Positions 34,267 to 43,528 are shown, counted from the stretch's first letter. The stretch: 64,000 nt of DNA from Pseudoflavonifractor sp964504285 (GCA_964504285.1 CAZDDZ010000004.1:1-64000); one strand, 5' to 3'. Numbers and translations: made by a program. The notes: a model not told the origin generated them from the sequence alone.

Positions 34267-34632
34267 TTAAAAAGCGTTCTCAAGGTACACAATATGCGGC
34301 TTCCTTGTGGCTGTGCCTTGGGGGGCGTAAATCTCTGCTACATCGAACCGGGGCTGGAGCGAGGTAGGGTGCTCAGCCAGATAGAGCGCAGCGGTGGTGC
34401 GGATACGCTCCTGCTTTTTTGCGTCTACAAAGACCCGCCCCGGAGCAAAGCTATCGTTCTTTCTAAGCTTTACCTCTACAAAAAGAAGATACGCGCCATC
34501 CTCTGCAATGAGGTCAATCTCTCCAAAGCGGCAGCTATACCCGGCTGCCAAAAGACGGCAGCCCTTCTTGCGCAGATAATCGCCAATCCGAGCCTCTCCC
34601 CAGCGTCCCAACAGCTTGGTATCGCTGCTCAC
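34267..34632 (-). CDS. yraN: YraN/UPF0102 family nuclease-fold protein
   Basis: About 121 residues of the UPF0102 family, related to archaeal Holliday resolvases: LLGRWGEARIGDYLRKKG, then the restriction-like core FGEIDLIAEDGAYLLFVEVK. I choose the GTG at 34632 because GGGAGGGAG precedes it at the right distance; an ATG six codons earlier has none. The biological role of the family is not established. The gene follows rnhB, a common pairing. Confidence 0.9.
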   Translation of the reverse strand: MSSDTKLLGRWGEARIGDYLRKKGCRLLAAGYSCRFGEIDLIAEDGAYLLFVEVKLRKNDSFAPGRVFVDAKKQERIRTTAALYLAEHPTSLQPRFDVAEIYAPQGTATRKPHIVYLENAF

Positions 34633-34673
34633 GGATGTTCTCCCTCCCATACGGCAGGCGCAAGCGCCCCGTT

Positions 34674-35270
34674 CTATAAGTTCTTTAAAAAGGTCAGTCG
34701 GTGTATGGGGCAGGGGCCATATTTCCGCAGCAACTGATAGTGAAGCTTTGTAGGATAGCCCTTATGGCGCTCAAATTCATACTGGGGGTATTGGAGCGCC
34801 ATTGCCTCCATGTAGCGGTCACGGCTCACTTTGGCGAGGATGGACGCCGCCGCAATGCTGGCGCTGCGCCCGTCCCCCTTAACGACAGTCTCGTTCGGAA
34901 TAGAAATACCCTTGTTTCGATTGCCGTCAATTAGGGCGTACTCAGGGGCGGGAGTGAGCATATGAATCGCCCTGTCCATTGCCAAAAGGCGGGCGTTAAG
35001 AATGTTAATGGAATCAATTTCCTTCTCGTCCGCCGAGGCTACCGCCCAAGCCACCGCATCGGTCTTGATAATATCAAAAAGCTCGTCCCGTCTTTTGGGG
35101 CTTACTCGCTTAGAGTCGTTGAGACCCTCTATGACCAGCCCGGCAGGTAAGATAACGGCGGCGGCATACACCGCCCCAGCCAAGGGGCCTGCCCCTGCCT
35201 CGTCACAACCGCAGATTAAGCGAAGTCCTCGGTCAAAGCATGTCCGTTCTATTTCCCATAAATCACTCAT
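34674..35270 (-). CDS. rnhB: Ribonuclease HII
   Basis: Removes ribonucleotides and RNA primers from DNA. About 198 residues: catalytic D-E in LICGCDEAGAGPLAGAVYAA, ALIDGNRN, the SIAAASILAKVSRDRYM stretch and the C-terminal GYPTKLHYQLLRKYGPCPIH. ATG at 35270 has GAGGTG upstream; a GTG four codons earlier is less likely. Tightly packed behind ylqF. Confidence 0.95.
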   Translation of the reverse strand: MSDLWEIERTCFDRGLRLICGCDEAGAGPLAGAVYAAAVILPAGLVIEGLNDSKRVSPKRRDELFDIIKTDAVAWAVASADEKEIDSINILNARLLAMDRAIHMLTPAPEYALIDGNRNKGISIPNETVVKGDGRSASIAAASILAKVSRDRYMEAMALQYPQYEFERHKGYPTKLHYQLLRKYGPCPIHRLTFLKNL

Positions 35271-35278
35271 ACAGCACC

Positions 35279-36151
35279 TCACACCGGTGGCAGTTCAAGT
35301 GTAAAGCGCCCCAGCTTGCCGCCTCTAAATTCGTCTAAGAGTATTTTGGACATGCGCTCGGTATCGATCTCGCCGCCTGAAATGAGAAATCCCCTTTTCT
35401 TTGCTGCCTGCTGTAAGAGAGCATAGCCGTAAATCAGGGGTTCCTCCTGAGCATCTCGGGAAGAGATGTTCAGCTTGTATCGCTCCTGAAGCGCGTTGGG
35501 ATAACGTTGCGCCAAGGTATCCATTAGATGGCAGGCTAGAGTCTCCACGTCCATTATTTCGTCCTTGACTGCGCCGGTAAAGGCCAGGTGCATCCCAATT
35601 TGCTGATCCTCAAATTTGGGCCAGAGAATACCTGGGGTGTCCAGCAAATCCAAGCTGCTGTCCACCGCCACCCACTGCTTGCCCCGCGTGACACCAGGCT
35701 TGTCCCCTGCTTTGGCCGATTTCCGCTTTGCAACTTTATTAATAAAGGTTGATTTCCCGACATTGGGCACTCCCACCACCATAGCGCGGACGGGGCGGCC
35801 CACCTGCCCTTTGGCACGCCACTGCTGAATTTTATCCTTCAGGGCAACCTGTATCACGCCGGAAAATTGCCCCACGCCTCTGCCCTCTTTTGCGTCGGTT
35901 TCTAAAATAGCGTAGCCCTTGGCACGGAACCAGTCACCCCACGCCCTGTTGCCGACCGGGTCTGCCTGGTCTGCACGGTTTAAAATAATGAGACGGGGTT
36001 TCTCCCCCACCAGCTCGTCAATGTCGGGGTTTCTGCTGGAGATAGGAATTCTGGCATCAATTACCTCAGCCACGATGTCCACCAGCTTCAAATTCTCCAC
36101 GATCATTCGCTGGGTCTTTTTCATATGGCCCGGGAACCACTGAATATTCAT
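35279..36151 (-). CDS. rbgA: Ribosome biogenesis GTPase YlqF/RbgA
   Basis: A circularly permuted GTPase needed late in 50S assembly. About 290 residues: MNIQWFPGHMKKTQRM, G4 ILNRADQADP, G1 VGVPNVGKSTFINKV, G2 PGVTRGKQWV, G3 LLDTPGILWP and a C-terminal RNA-binding domain. ATG at 36151 has AGAGAGGA nine bases upstream; the longer open frame to 36274 has no site. It precedes rnhB and yraN, as in many Firmicutes. Confidence 0.95.
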   Translation of the reverse strand: MNIQWFPGHMKKTQRMIVENLKLVDIVAEVIDARIPISSRNPDIDELVGEKPRLIILNRADQADPVGNRAWGDWFRAKGYAILETDAKEGRGVGQFSGVIQVALKDKIQQWRAKGQVGRPVRAMVVGVPNVGKSTFINKVAKRKSAKAGDKPGVTRGKQWVAVDSSLDLLDTPGILWPKFEDQQIGMHLAFTGAVKDEIMDVETLACHLMDTLAQRYPNALQERYKLNISSRDAQEEPLIYGYALLQQAAKKRGFLISGGEIDTERMSKILLDEFRGGKLGRFTLELPPV

Positions 36152-36321
36152 GGCGTCATATCCTCTCTTTGCGTTGTTATACGTATGGCTGCAAAAAAAT
36201 CGGCTTGCCCGACAAAAAAATCCTGCGTTTCTGTGCATTCCGCTACGTTTCAAATACGCTCTAGTATTATACACAAGATATGGATGAAAAAAAAGGGGAC
36301 GGCCCCAGTTTTAGTAAAAAT

Positions 36322-36354
36322 AAAAAGGTGCTGCCATATGACAGCACCTTTTTT
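36322..36354 (-). terminator. Intrinsic terminator after the TauE/SafE gene
   Basis: A 12-bp stem (36322-36333 with 36342-36353) with T-tracts on both strands. It ends the accessory operon. The sequence around it is almost identical to the hcp/rplS terminator at 53044-53075. Between it and ylqF lies a TATAAT box without a convincing -35. Confidence 0.87.
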
Positions 36355-36381
36355 GTGCAATTATTGTGCACAGCGGGTTTT

Positions 36382-37176
36382 TTATACTGCAATGAGGTTT
36401 CTAACGATATTAAAGATCGAGATTCCCAGCACCAAAAGCTGAACGGCATTGAATGCCTTCTCCACCGTGGCTTCCTTGCACTTTTTGTTTAGGCTGGCCC
36501 CGACAAAGCCGCCGGCGATGGCACCCACTACCATAACAGGCAGCATACTCAAATCAAAAATGGCAAACCCCGTGGTCATTGCCACCGTGCCCAGCTTTGA
36601 AATCTGGGCAAAGAGAATGGTGATGAGGGAGCAGACGGTAGCTGTCTTGGTGTCCATGGAGAACAGGTAGATGATGAGCGCCACGTTAATGGGCCCGCCC
36701 CCAATTCCTAAAAAGGACGAGCAGATACCCAAAAACACGCCTACCAACAGTGACACAGAAATGCCGGTCAGCTGCAGGCTTTTAATCCTGCTCTTATTAC
36801 GCATGTAAAGATAGACCGCCAAAATCAGCAGGCTGAGCAGGATATTCTGTACCACGGTGACCAGTCGATCCATTTGAAAAGCTGTCACAATAGCGGAGAG
36901 CATCCACTGCCCGACAAAACCGCCCAACACCGAACCCATGGCCAGTGGAATGGCAGTGGCAAAAGGGATTTTTGTTTTAGCCAGCATCTGCTTACCGATG
37001 GACACCACCGACATAGAGAATACTGTAATTGCTGAGAGAACGCCAATGGTCTGCACGTCGAAGCTATTTAGCACATCCAGCAGCGGCTTGATGATAACAC
37101 CGCCCCCCATGCCGGTCATAGACCCGGCGGTGGTAGCTCCGATGGCGATGAGAAAGTAGAGCAAAAGCTGGAGCAT
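36382..37176 (-). CDS. TauE/SafE family sulfite/sulfonate exporter-like protein
   Basis: A 264-residue membrane protein with about eight hydrophobic segments in the internal two-fold pattern of TauE/SafE: LLLYFLIAIGATTAGSMTGM, then GGGVIIKPLLDV in the first half and GICSSFLGIGGGPINVALII in the second. Family members export sulfite, sulfoacetate or other small organic anions; substrate range is wide. AACGGAGG precedes the ATG. It is the last gene of the 15-gene block, so it probably exports that pathway's end product. Confidence 0.9.
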   Translation of the reverse strand: MLQLLLYFLIAIGATTAGSMTGMGGGVIIKPLLDVLNSFDVQTIGVLSAITVFSMSVVSIGKQMLAKTKIPFATAIPLAMGSVLGGFVGQWMLSAIVTAFQMDRLVTVVQNILLSLLILAVYLYMRNKSRIKSLQLTGISVSLLVGVFLGICSSFLGIGGGPINVALIIYLFSMDTKTATVCSLITILFAQISKLGTVAMTTGFAIFDLSMLPVMVVGAIAGGFVGASLNKKCKEATVEKAFNAVQLLVLGISIFNIVRNLIAV

Positions 37177-37200
37177 GTATTTGCCTCCGTTAGGATGGAT

Positions 37201-38700
37201 TTAACAGCCGCAGGGATGGGCGTTGGCAGCGCTGTCCCGGGCGGTGCTATTCTGGCCTGGGTCCTTCATGCACAGGTGAACGGCGGCAGTGGTAAAGGTC
37301 TGCGGAAGGGCCAGAATATTGGGGCTCTCCCCTACAAACTTCTTCTTTGCGTCCTCCAGTGCCTCCTCAAAAGTGGCGCGGGTCTTGAGCCCCATGCCTC
37401 TGGCAATGCCAGGCTCCCGAGCACCAACAATATAAATGGCGCTGGTGTTCATCTCAGCAATGTGTCCGCAGCTCATCATGGAAAAGCCATGGAAGGGGTG
37501 GAACGCATTGGCGTACCGGTACTTGCGGATATAATCCTCTCGGGTGGCGAATAGCTCGCCATACCGGTTCATATCCGCCAGTGTGTTCATATAGTCGTGC
37601 TGGAAAAGGTTATAGAGCTCCCGCAGGTAGGGCCAGCGCTCGTCGTGAAAATACCCGTCGCAAACACTGCTGACGATAAACACGCACTTGTCGGACAGGA
37701 TGCGTTTGTGGCGAATAACCTGGGCGGAAAGCGCCTGCATCAGCTGGATGGGGTTAGTGCCCATGCCGTCGCCGTAGTGAAAGTTCACAGGCATTCCGAA
37801 TACCACGATGTCGTACTTTTTCTCTGCCCAGTGTACATAGGTGCGCTTATCGGCAGTTTTCCAGGCAATGGGCTGCATTTCCTTTGCCCAGCCGGAGTTA
37901 ATCTCAATTTGGCGTGAGTATGTGTCCAGCACAGCGTCACAGCAGAAGAACTTTTTGCCCATCTTCTCCTCCATGAGCATGCCCTGCTGGTCAAACTTGT
38001 TGCGCATCTCGCTGCTGGCGGAGACCGGCACGAAGTCGGAGCGGTGCATGACCTTGGGAACGTGGTGAGCCGAAATGCTCTTCCAGTGGGAAATACCGGT
38101 GGCACAGTGCTTGTAACCGCCGGAGTAGCCGCCGTAGGGGTTACCCTGGGTGTGCCCGATGAGAATAGCCACGTCGGCATCATAAACGTACTTATTCATG
38201 ATAACATGGTCGCCCTGGGCGGTGTAGCCGATGTCGACCAAGTGCTCGTAATCCTCGCTGTCGTGACTGGTGATTTGCCCGTTAGGGTAAAACTCGCCAA
38301 AAAGTTCAGGCCCAAGAATGGTGCGCATCTCGGCCTCTGTCGCACGGGGATGAAGGCCGTTGGAGAAAATGAGAAGTACGTCTTTTTGCTCCACGCCCAC
38401 GGCGTACAGCTCGTCTAAGCAGGCGCGGATAGCTACCTTTCGGTGGCTGGTGGGCTGGTTGCCACCTTTGACAATATCGGGGATGATGATAGCCACAGTG
38501 CTCCCCTTTTGGGCCAACTCTCGCAGGGGCGCCATGCCGATGGGGGTGCGAATGGAAGTCAGTGTGGCAGTGTAGAGAGCCTCCCAGGTCTGCTCGATGC
38601 ACGCCGGGTCTGGCACTGTAGTGCCGGGGATAAAGACATCGGTGCTGTCGGGCAGCTCGGCGGACATCATGCCATTTCCGTATTCAAAATTTAACTTCAT
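37201..38700 (-). CDS. LarA-like (DUF2088) 2-hydroxyacid racemase/epimerase-family protein
   Basis: A 499-residue protein of the lactate racemase family, whose characterised members use a nickel-pincer cofactor to invert a carbinol centre. Possible cofactor residues are H117 (SNGLHPRATEAEM), H183, K197 (GGYSGGYKHC, like LarA K184) and H212/H213. The usual DHTRP substrate motif is replaced by DIVKGGNQPTSHR at residues 75-87, and family length is usually about 420-430. So a different substrate is likely. larB, larC and larE are not in this window. It ends HPCGC. It lies between the TIM-like gene and the exporter gene. Confidence 0.82.
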   Translation of the reverse strand: MKLNFEYGNGMMSAELPDSTDVFIPGTTVPDPACIEQTWEALYTATLTSIRTPIGMAPLRELAQKGSTVAIIIPDIVKGGNQPTSHRKVAIRACLDELYAVGVEQKDVLLIFSNGLHPRATEAEMRTILGPELFGEFYPNGQITSHDSEDYEHLVDIGYTAQGDHVIMNKYVYDADVAILIGHTQGNPYGGYSGGYKHCATGISHWKSISAHHVPKVMHRSDFVPVSASSEMRNKFDQQGMLMEEKMGKKFFCCDAVLDTYSRQIEINSGWAKEMQPIAWKTADKRTYVHWAEKKYDIVVFGMPVNFHYGDGMGTNPIQLMQALSAQVIRHKRILSDKCVFIVSSVCDGYFHDERWPYLRELYNLFQHDYMNTLADMNRYGELFATREDYIRKYRYANAFHPFHGFSMMSCGHIAEMNTSAIYIVGAREPGIARGMGLKTRATFEEALEDAKKKFVGESPNILALPQTFTTAAVHLCMKDPGQNSTARDSAANAHPCGC

Positions 38701-38712
38701 ATTAAGTCCTCC

Positions 38713-39549
38713 TTAGTGTCCCAAATACAGCCGAATGATCTCCAAGTATTCCTCTGGGTAGAAGCCTATCTCTCCCGAGAAACGGGTCAAGGCAATGAGC
38801 CCGCCGTCAATCTCCGGGATTGAGGCAAGCATGGCGGCATTTTCGGCCTTTAGTCCACCGCCGTACACCACGTCAAGCCCGTTGGTATTCTCTTTAATAA
38901 AGCGAGCAATTTTTTCAATGTAGGGCTTGTCGGCGGGCGTCTTGCCGGGTCCGATAGACCAGATGGGCTCATAAGCAATCACTACCCGGCTTGCGTCCAC
39001 CCCATCCAGGCCGATAGAGAGCTGGTCACCCAGCACCTGCTGCCAGCAATCCAGCTCCTCACTCTTCTCGCCAATGCAGTAGAGAACCTTAAGCCCTGCC
39101 TTCTGTGCCGCCTTAATCTCCTTGTTTAGGATGCGGTTTACAGCGGCGGTATCGGTCACACCAGCCTCAGCCAGAATACCTGCTTTATCATTGCGCTCCT
39201 CACAGTGGCCGATAAGCGTCCACTCGCAGCCCAGCAAGGCTGCGATGCTGGCAGGCCGGTTGGTGGTAAAGGCACCGAAGTTCCCGCCCACCGCTACATC
39301 ATCACGGAAAACGCCCTGACAGCCGAGCTGAATATGGGAATGACCATTCCGGGCAGCATCTGCCGGAATGAGGTGTGCCTCCGGAAAAAAGTCTACAAAC
39401 TCTACCTTATCGGCATCGTATTTACCCAGTCCCTTTTCTGTTTCATTGACAATAAACGCGCCCCAGTCAGCCGGATCTGCAATGCGGTTCACGCCGCCTG
39501 CGATGGGCAGAATGTCAAACCGTTTTAAATTTAAAAAAATATGCTTCAT
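38713..39549 (-). CDS. Triosephosphate isomerase-family protein (divergent paralogue)
   Basis: A 278-residue TIM-barrel isomerase. The catalytic lysine (K9 in FLNLKRFD, usually NWKMN), histidine (LIGHCEERND, usually IGHSERR) and glutamate (AYEPIWSIG) are present, and GGGLKAENA is the phosphate loop. The altered motifs suggest it is not the housekeeping TpiA; relatives act on erythrulose or tetrulose phosphates. In this operon it could interconvert the triose or tetrose phosphates from the aldolases. It overlaps the PfkB gene by four bases. Confidence 0.87.
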   Translation of the reverse strand: MKHIFLNLKRFDILPIAGGVNRIADPADWGAFIVNETEKGLGKYDADKVEFVDFFPEAHLIPADAARNGHSHIQLGCQGVFRDDVAVGGNFGAFTTNRPASIAALLGCEWTLIGHCEERNDKAGILAEAGVTDTAAVNRILNKEIKAAQKAGLKVLYCIGEKSEELDCWQQVLGDQLSIGLDGVDASRVVIAYEPIWSIGPGKTPADKPYIEKIARFIKENTNGLDVVYGGGLKAENAAMLASIPEIDGGLIALTRFSGEIGFYPEEYLEIIRLYLGH

Positions 39550-40649
39550 ACGCCACTCCTCTCAATTTGCCCAATAAGCTGTTCCATGCTGGGAGGAACG
39601 GCATGCTCTACATAATAACGGGTGGTAGCGTTGGCAACCAGCAGCCGCGCCCGCAGCCCCAGCCCCTCTGCCATGGAGGCCACCATATAGCCTCCGTTAA
39701 AGGTGTCCCCCGCGCCGGTGGTCTTAATGGCGTTGTTGCAGTACTCCTGGGGAGCGGACGCACACCCCTCCTTCTCCGTGGCACCCACTGCAAAGTAGAG
39801 GGTGTGGATAATCACCTCGTCCAGGCCAATCCGCTGCCGAATTTCTTCCGCGGCGGAGAGTACCTCCCCCTCGCACTCCGGCCGATTCACATGCTCAGGA
39901 TATGCAATGCCCAACTCACGGGCCAGGATACCCCCCTCGTGCTCGTTCAGGCTAAGGGTTTGTGGCAGCAGGCGATTCAGCTTGCCCAGCACTTCCAGCG
40001 CCTGGCCGAGAGCCTGGGGACTGCGCTTGTTAAGGTTTGCAAAGTCGTGAAAGCAGCGCTTAGTCTTTCCGTTTTGCAGGTAGTCGGTGACAAGGCTGGT
40101 CATGATGTTTTCAAAATCATAGAGATTAGACCAATAGCCCACGCCCATGATGTCTACGCAGCAGAGGTCGCGCAGCCGCTCCTCCCCTACTCGCGCCACC
40201 ACATCCTCCCATTTAAGGTTAATGAGATCCTCCAAATTTGGCAGCATGATTTTGCCGTCCGGGAACTCCAGGACAAGGATGCTCAGGGGGTCGCCCACCG
40301 AGACCAGAACAGCCTGATCCCGAAATTCGTCAAACACAGTGTCGGTGTGCTCCCTGCCGAACATGCCCAGCAGCGTGGTATCGGCGCCCAGGTTCATGGT
40401 GGCTCGGCCTGTGTTGCACACAAAACCGCCACTGACACGGCGCTTAAGCAGGCGCTCCTTGGCGAGCCCCCCGGTTCCGCGCTCCGTAATAGCGGAACCG
40501 AACTCCATCATCTGCTTCATCTTAATGTACTGTTCGGCCCCGGTGCGGCTGTTGAGCAACTCCCACACCTCATCAATCATACCGTCGATGCCCAGCATGA
40601 CAGTGGGACGCGTGCTACGCAGGGCGTCAATTATCTTTTCCTTTTCCAT
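39546..40649 (-). CDS. PfkB-family carbohydrate kinase
   Basis: A 367-residue ribokinase-type kinase. The C-terminal signature TTGAGDTFNGGYMVA holds the anion hole and catalytic aspartate, and the N-terminal GIDGMIDEVWEL and GGFVCNTGRATMNLGAD correspond to the substrate-binding start, though the usual GG of strand one is altered. The middle is longer than in ribokinase. It would phosphorylate the pathway ketose or acid before aldol cleavage. Substrate cannot be inferred by eye. Confidence 0.9.
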   Translation of the reverse strand: MEKEKIIDALRSTRPTVMLGIDGMIDEVWELLNSRTGAEQYIKMKQMMEFGSAITERGTGGLAKERLLKRRVSGGFVCNTGRATMNLGADTTLLGMFGREHTDTVFDEFRDQAVLVSVGDPLSILVLEFPDGKIMLPNLEDLINLKWEDVVARVGEERLRDLCCVDIMGVGYWSNLYDFENIMTSLVTDYLQNGKTKRCFHDFANLNKRSPQALGQALEVLGKLNRLLPQTLSLNEHEGGILARELGIAYPEHVNRPECEGEVLSAAEEIRQRIGLDEVIIHTLYFAVGATEKEGCASAPQEYCNNAIKTTGAGDTFNGGYMVASMAEGLGLRARLLVANATTRYYVEHAVPPSMEQLIGQIERSGV

Positions 40650-40679
40650 CTGATCCCCTCATCTTGAAATTCCATGGAC

Positions 40680-41687
40680 TTAGGTACTCTTACGCTCAAT
40701 CAGCCGGGTGCTGAATCGGATCGGCTCGGTGGGAACAGTCCCCTCCGTGTGCATCTGGTAGAGCATCTCCATAGCGGCCTTGGCAACGCCATCCTTCTCC
40801 ACCTCCATGGTGGTGAGCGCAGGCTGAATAAAGCGGCTCATATCAGTGCCGTCAAAGCCCATGACGGCTACATCCTCCGGCACCTTCAGCCCCATGGCCA
40901 AGACAGCCTGCATTCCAATGCAGGCCATATTGTCATTGCGCCCGAAGATGGCATCTACCGGATGCTCACGGAGATGGGCTTGTATCTTCTCGATTACCTC
41001 TTCCTGGGTAACACAGCCGGTAATAACACGGCCCTCTACCGGCAGCCCAAGCTCTGCCATCTGCTCCACAAAGCCCCGAAGGCGGTAGTCTTCCATGGTG
41101 CTAAAATGGCCTCGTGCCGAGATGCGATCCAGGTAGAGAATGTTGCGCCGTCCTCTTTCATAGAGGTAGCGGACACATCGGCGGGCTCCTTTATAGAGCC
41201 CTGTGTGGACAAAGCCGGCGCCCTTCACCTGATGGTAATCTCGGTTTTGTAAAATGACCACCGGGATGCCCGCGTCAATAAACTCCTGAATGAAGTTTTC
41301 CGGGAAGCTGATAGAGCTAATGACGATACCATCAAACCGGCGGCTGATGATTTGTCGGACGAACTCCTCTGTATTACGGTTGGTACACAGCGAGATGAGG
41401 TACCCCTTCTCGTAGGCCCAAGCATCCATCCGGCTCATCAGCTCACCAAAATTACCGTTGGTAATGCGGTCGGCAATGAAAATAATGTGGTTACTGCTCT
41501 TCCCCTTTAGGGCGCGGGCAATACTATTGGGCTGATAGTGGAGTTCCGCCATTGCCTTGAGTACCCGTGCGCGCTTCTCCTTGTCTACGTAGCGATTATT
41601 ATTCACCACGTAGGAGACCACTGTCACACTCACTCCCGCCCGCTTTGCCACATCTGCCCGAGTGGCGCACGCTACCTGTTTTTCCAT
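40680..41687 (-). CDS. LacI-family transcription regulator
   Basis: 335 residues: N-terminal LacI HTH (TRADVAKRAGVSVTVVSYVV), hinge helix (HYQPNSIARALKGK) and a periplasmic-binding-like sensor domain (IIFIADRITNGNFGELMSRM, VMGFDGTDMSRFIQPALTTM). It lies inside the accessory block but has its own strong promoter, so it can be expressed when the rest is off. It is the obvious candidate regulator for the block; its operator was not identified. Confidence 0.93.
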   Translation of the reverse strand: MEKQVACATRADVAKRAGVSVTVVSYVVNNNRYVDKEKRARVLKAMAELHYQPNSIARALKGKSSNHIIFIADRITNGNFGELMSRMDAWAYEKGYLISLCTNRNTEEFVRQIISRRFDGIVISSISFPENFIQEFIDAGIPVVILQNRDYHQVKGAGFVHTGLYKGARRCVRYLYERGRRNILYLDRISARGHFSTMEDYRLRGFVEQMAELGLPVEGRVITGCVTQEEVIEKIQAHLREHPVDAIFGRNDNMACIGMQAVLAMGLKVPEDVAVMGFDGTDMSRFIQPALTTMEVEKDGVAKAAMEMLYQMHTEGTVPTEPIRFSTRLIERKST

Positions 41688-41737
41688 GGCACTTTCTCCT
41701 TTTACTGGTTGTCAATTCGAGTGTAGCTGTTGATTTC

Positions 41738-41766
41738 AGTATAATAGGATAAAACTGCCAAGTCAA
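41738..41766 (-). promoter_or_regulatory. Strong internal promoter ahead of the LacI-family gene
   Basis: Minus strand: TTGACT (41761-41766) and TATACT (41738-41743), spacer 17 bp, near consensus, overlapping the stop codon of the epimerase gene. It would make lacI-pfkB-TIM-larA-tauE transcribable apart from the upstream transporter genes. Confidence 0.74.
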
Positions 41767-42641
41767 GCCATACAGGTTATAGACCATTGGGTTGTCCAGT
41801 GACCGAATGGAGGCAGCCGAATTAAATCGGGCTGCTCCGACAGTTCCTCCACCACGTCCTGTCGGCTAGGCAGACTGGTCCATGGCTCAATGCAGAGATA
41901 GGGCGCGTCGGTACGGGGCGCATGCCAGAGACCCAGATAGGGCATGTCCGGAAATTCCACCATAACGGCGTGGCTGTCCCTTGGGCTACGGAGGGTAACT
42001 GAATGTGGCATATTTTTGAGAATAAGGGCATCCCGGTCAAAGAGACTGTGCTTAAGCGGAAGCATCCGCTCCTCTTTTAGCTCCAGAGGCCTGTCCGGTC
42101 CTTGGACAAAGCAGGCGTCCGAAATCCCCACCAATGCAGGCGTGCAGGGTTTTGAAAAAGAGATTTCGTAGTCCTCAAAATTCAGTCCCTCCGTCAGCGG
42201 CACCCGAAATCCGGGGTGTCCACCGTAGGCAAACCACATGGTTCTCTCGTCCAGGTTTTCCACGCGGATGTGCTGGGTAATTTTCTCCCCCTCAAGACGG
42301 TACTCCAGAAGAAATTGCCAGCGGCGGGGATACTGGGCCAGTGTCTCATTGTCGCTCTTCATACTCAAGATGAGATGGCCGCTCCCCTGCTCCACCAGCG
42401 CCATTTCCCGCCAGCGGAAGAAGCCGTGGGTATCCATGGCGCAACGCTGGCCCTCCAGGGTGCATAAGCCGTCGGTGAGACGTCCTACCACCGGAAAGAG
42501 ATGGGGCGCCCGCTTCTTCCAGTAGACAGGATTCCCCTGCCAGAGGTACTCGATGCCGTCTGCGCCGAGGATACTCATCAGCTCACCGCCGCAGGAGTCT
42601 ACCTGGACGGTAAGCCTTGTGTTGGAAATCGTGTAAAGCAT
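41763..42641 (-). CDS. Aldose 1-epimerase family protein (LacX-like)
   Basis: A 292-residue galactose-mutarotase-fold protein: TVQVDSCGGELMSILGADGI, EYLWQGNPVYWKKRAPHLFP, the histidine in AYGGHPGFRVPL and a glutamate in LCIEPWTSLPSR. LacX-type members interconvert sugar anomers; sulfoquinovose mutarotases belong to the same fold. It suggests that a cyclising sugar or its derivative enters this pathway. Confidence 0.88.
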   Translation of the reverse strand: MLYTISNTRLTVQVDSCGGELMSILGADGIEYLWQGNPVYWKKRAPHLFPVVGRLTDGLCTLEGQRCAMDTHGFFRWREMALVEQGSGHLILSMKSDNETLAQYPRRWQFLLEYRLEGEKITQHIRVENLDERTMWFAYGGHPGFRVPLTEGLNFEDYEISFSKPCTPALVGISDACFVQGPDRPLELKEERMLPLKHSLFDRDALILKNMPHSVTLRSPRDSHAVMVEFPDMPYLGLWHAPRTDAPYLCIEPWTSLPSRQDVVEELSEQPDLIRLPPFGHWTTQWSITCMA

Positions 42642-42658
42642 AGTAGCTTGTCCCTTTC

Positions 42659-43525
42659 CTATGCCTTACCAACGGAGCCAAAAAGCTCCATCTTCTGGCG
42701 AACCGTCTCCTTGATGGCGCTAACGCCGCCAGCCATCAGGGTTCGGGGATCATAGCCGCCGCCAACTAGGTCGTTCCCAGCCTCAATATAGTGGCGTACC
42801 TCCTGTTGGAAGGCCAGCATACACTCGGTGTTCACGTTAATTTTGGCAACTCCCATGGAAATTGCTCTGCGAATCATCGCTTCCGGGATACCGGAGCCCC
42901 CGTGCAGCACCAGTGGAATACCGCCCGCCGCCGCTGAAATCTGCTCCAGTACCTCGAAATTAAGCCCCGCCCAATTGTCGGGGTATTTGCCATGAATATT
43001 GCCGATTCCGGCGGCCAGCATGGTTACACCCAGCTTCGCAATCTGACCGCACTCCTCCGGATCAGCGCATTCGCCCATGCCCAGAATACCGTCCTCAATG
43101 CCGCCGATAGAGCCAACCTCAGCCTCCAGGGAAAGTCCCAGGATGTCGCAGGCGGCGGCCAGCTTACGAGTATTTTCCAAGTTCTGGGCAAAGCTGTCGT
43201 GGCTGCCGTCGTACATAACCGAGGAAAACCCGGCTTTGATGCAGGCCTTGGCGCCCTCAAAGGTTCCGTGATCCAAATGCAATGCTACCGGAACCGTAAT
43301 GTTTAAATCCTTTACAAGCGCCTCCGACATTTGGGCGGCTACACGGTAGCCGCCCATGTAAGAAGCCGCTTTGCCGGCCACTCCCAGAATGACAGGGCTG
43401 TGTTGCTCTTGGGCAGTCTCCAGAATGGCACGTGTCCACTCCAGGTTATTGATGTTGAAATGCCCCACTGCGTATTGTCCCGCCCGGGCCTTTTCCAGCA
43501 TCTCTTTTGCAGATACAAATACCAT
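42659..43525 (-). CDS. Class II fructose-bisphosphate aldolase family protein (copy A)
   Basis: 288 residues with canonical features: zinc/acid-base block VALHLDHGTFEGAK, EVGSIGGIEDGILG, GIGNIHGKYPDN, and both phosphate-binding loops of DHAP (LVLHGGSGIPE and KINVNTE). It should therefore cleave or form a DHAP-linked ketose phosphate. Family length is typical. The start lies just past the copy B stop. The aldehyde partner is unknown; FbaA, GatY or KbaY-like activities are all possible. Confidence 0.9.
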   Translation of the reverse strand: MVFVSAKEMLEKARAGQYAVGHFNINNLEWTRAILETAQEQHSPVILGVAGKAASYMGGYRVAAQMSEALVKDLNITVPVALHLDHGTFEGAKACIKAGFSSVMYDGSHDSFAQNLENTRKLAAACDILGLSLEAEVGSIGGIEDGILGMGECADPEECGQIAKLGVTMLAAGIGNIHGKYPDNWAGLNFEVLEQISAAAGGIPLVLHGGSGIPEAMIRRAISMGVAKINVNTECMLAFQQEVRHYIEAGNDLVGGGYDPRTLMAGGVSAIKETVRQKMELFGSVGKA

Positions 43526-43528
43526 TAT

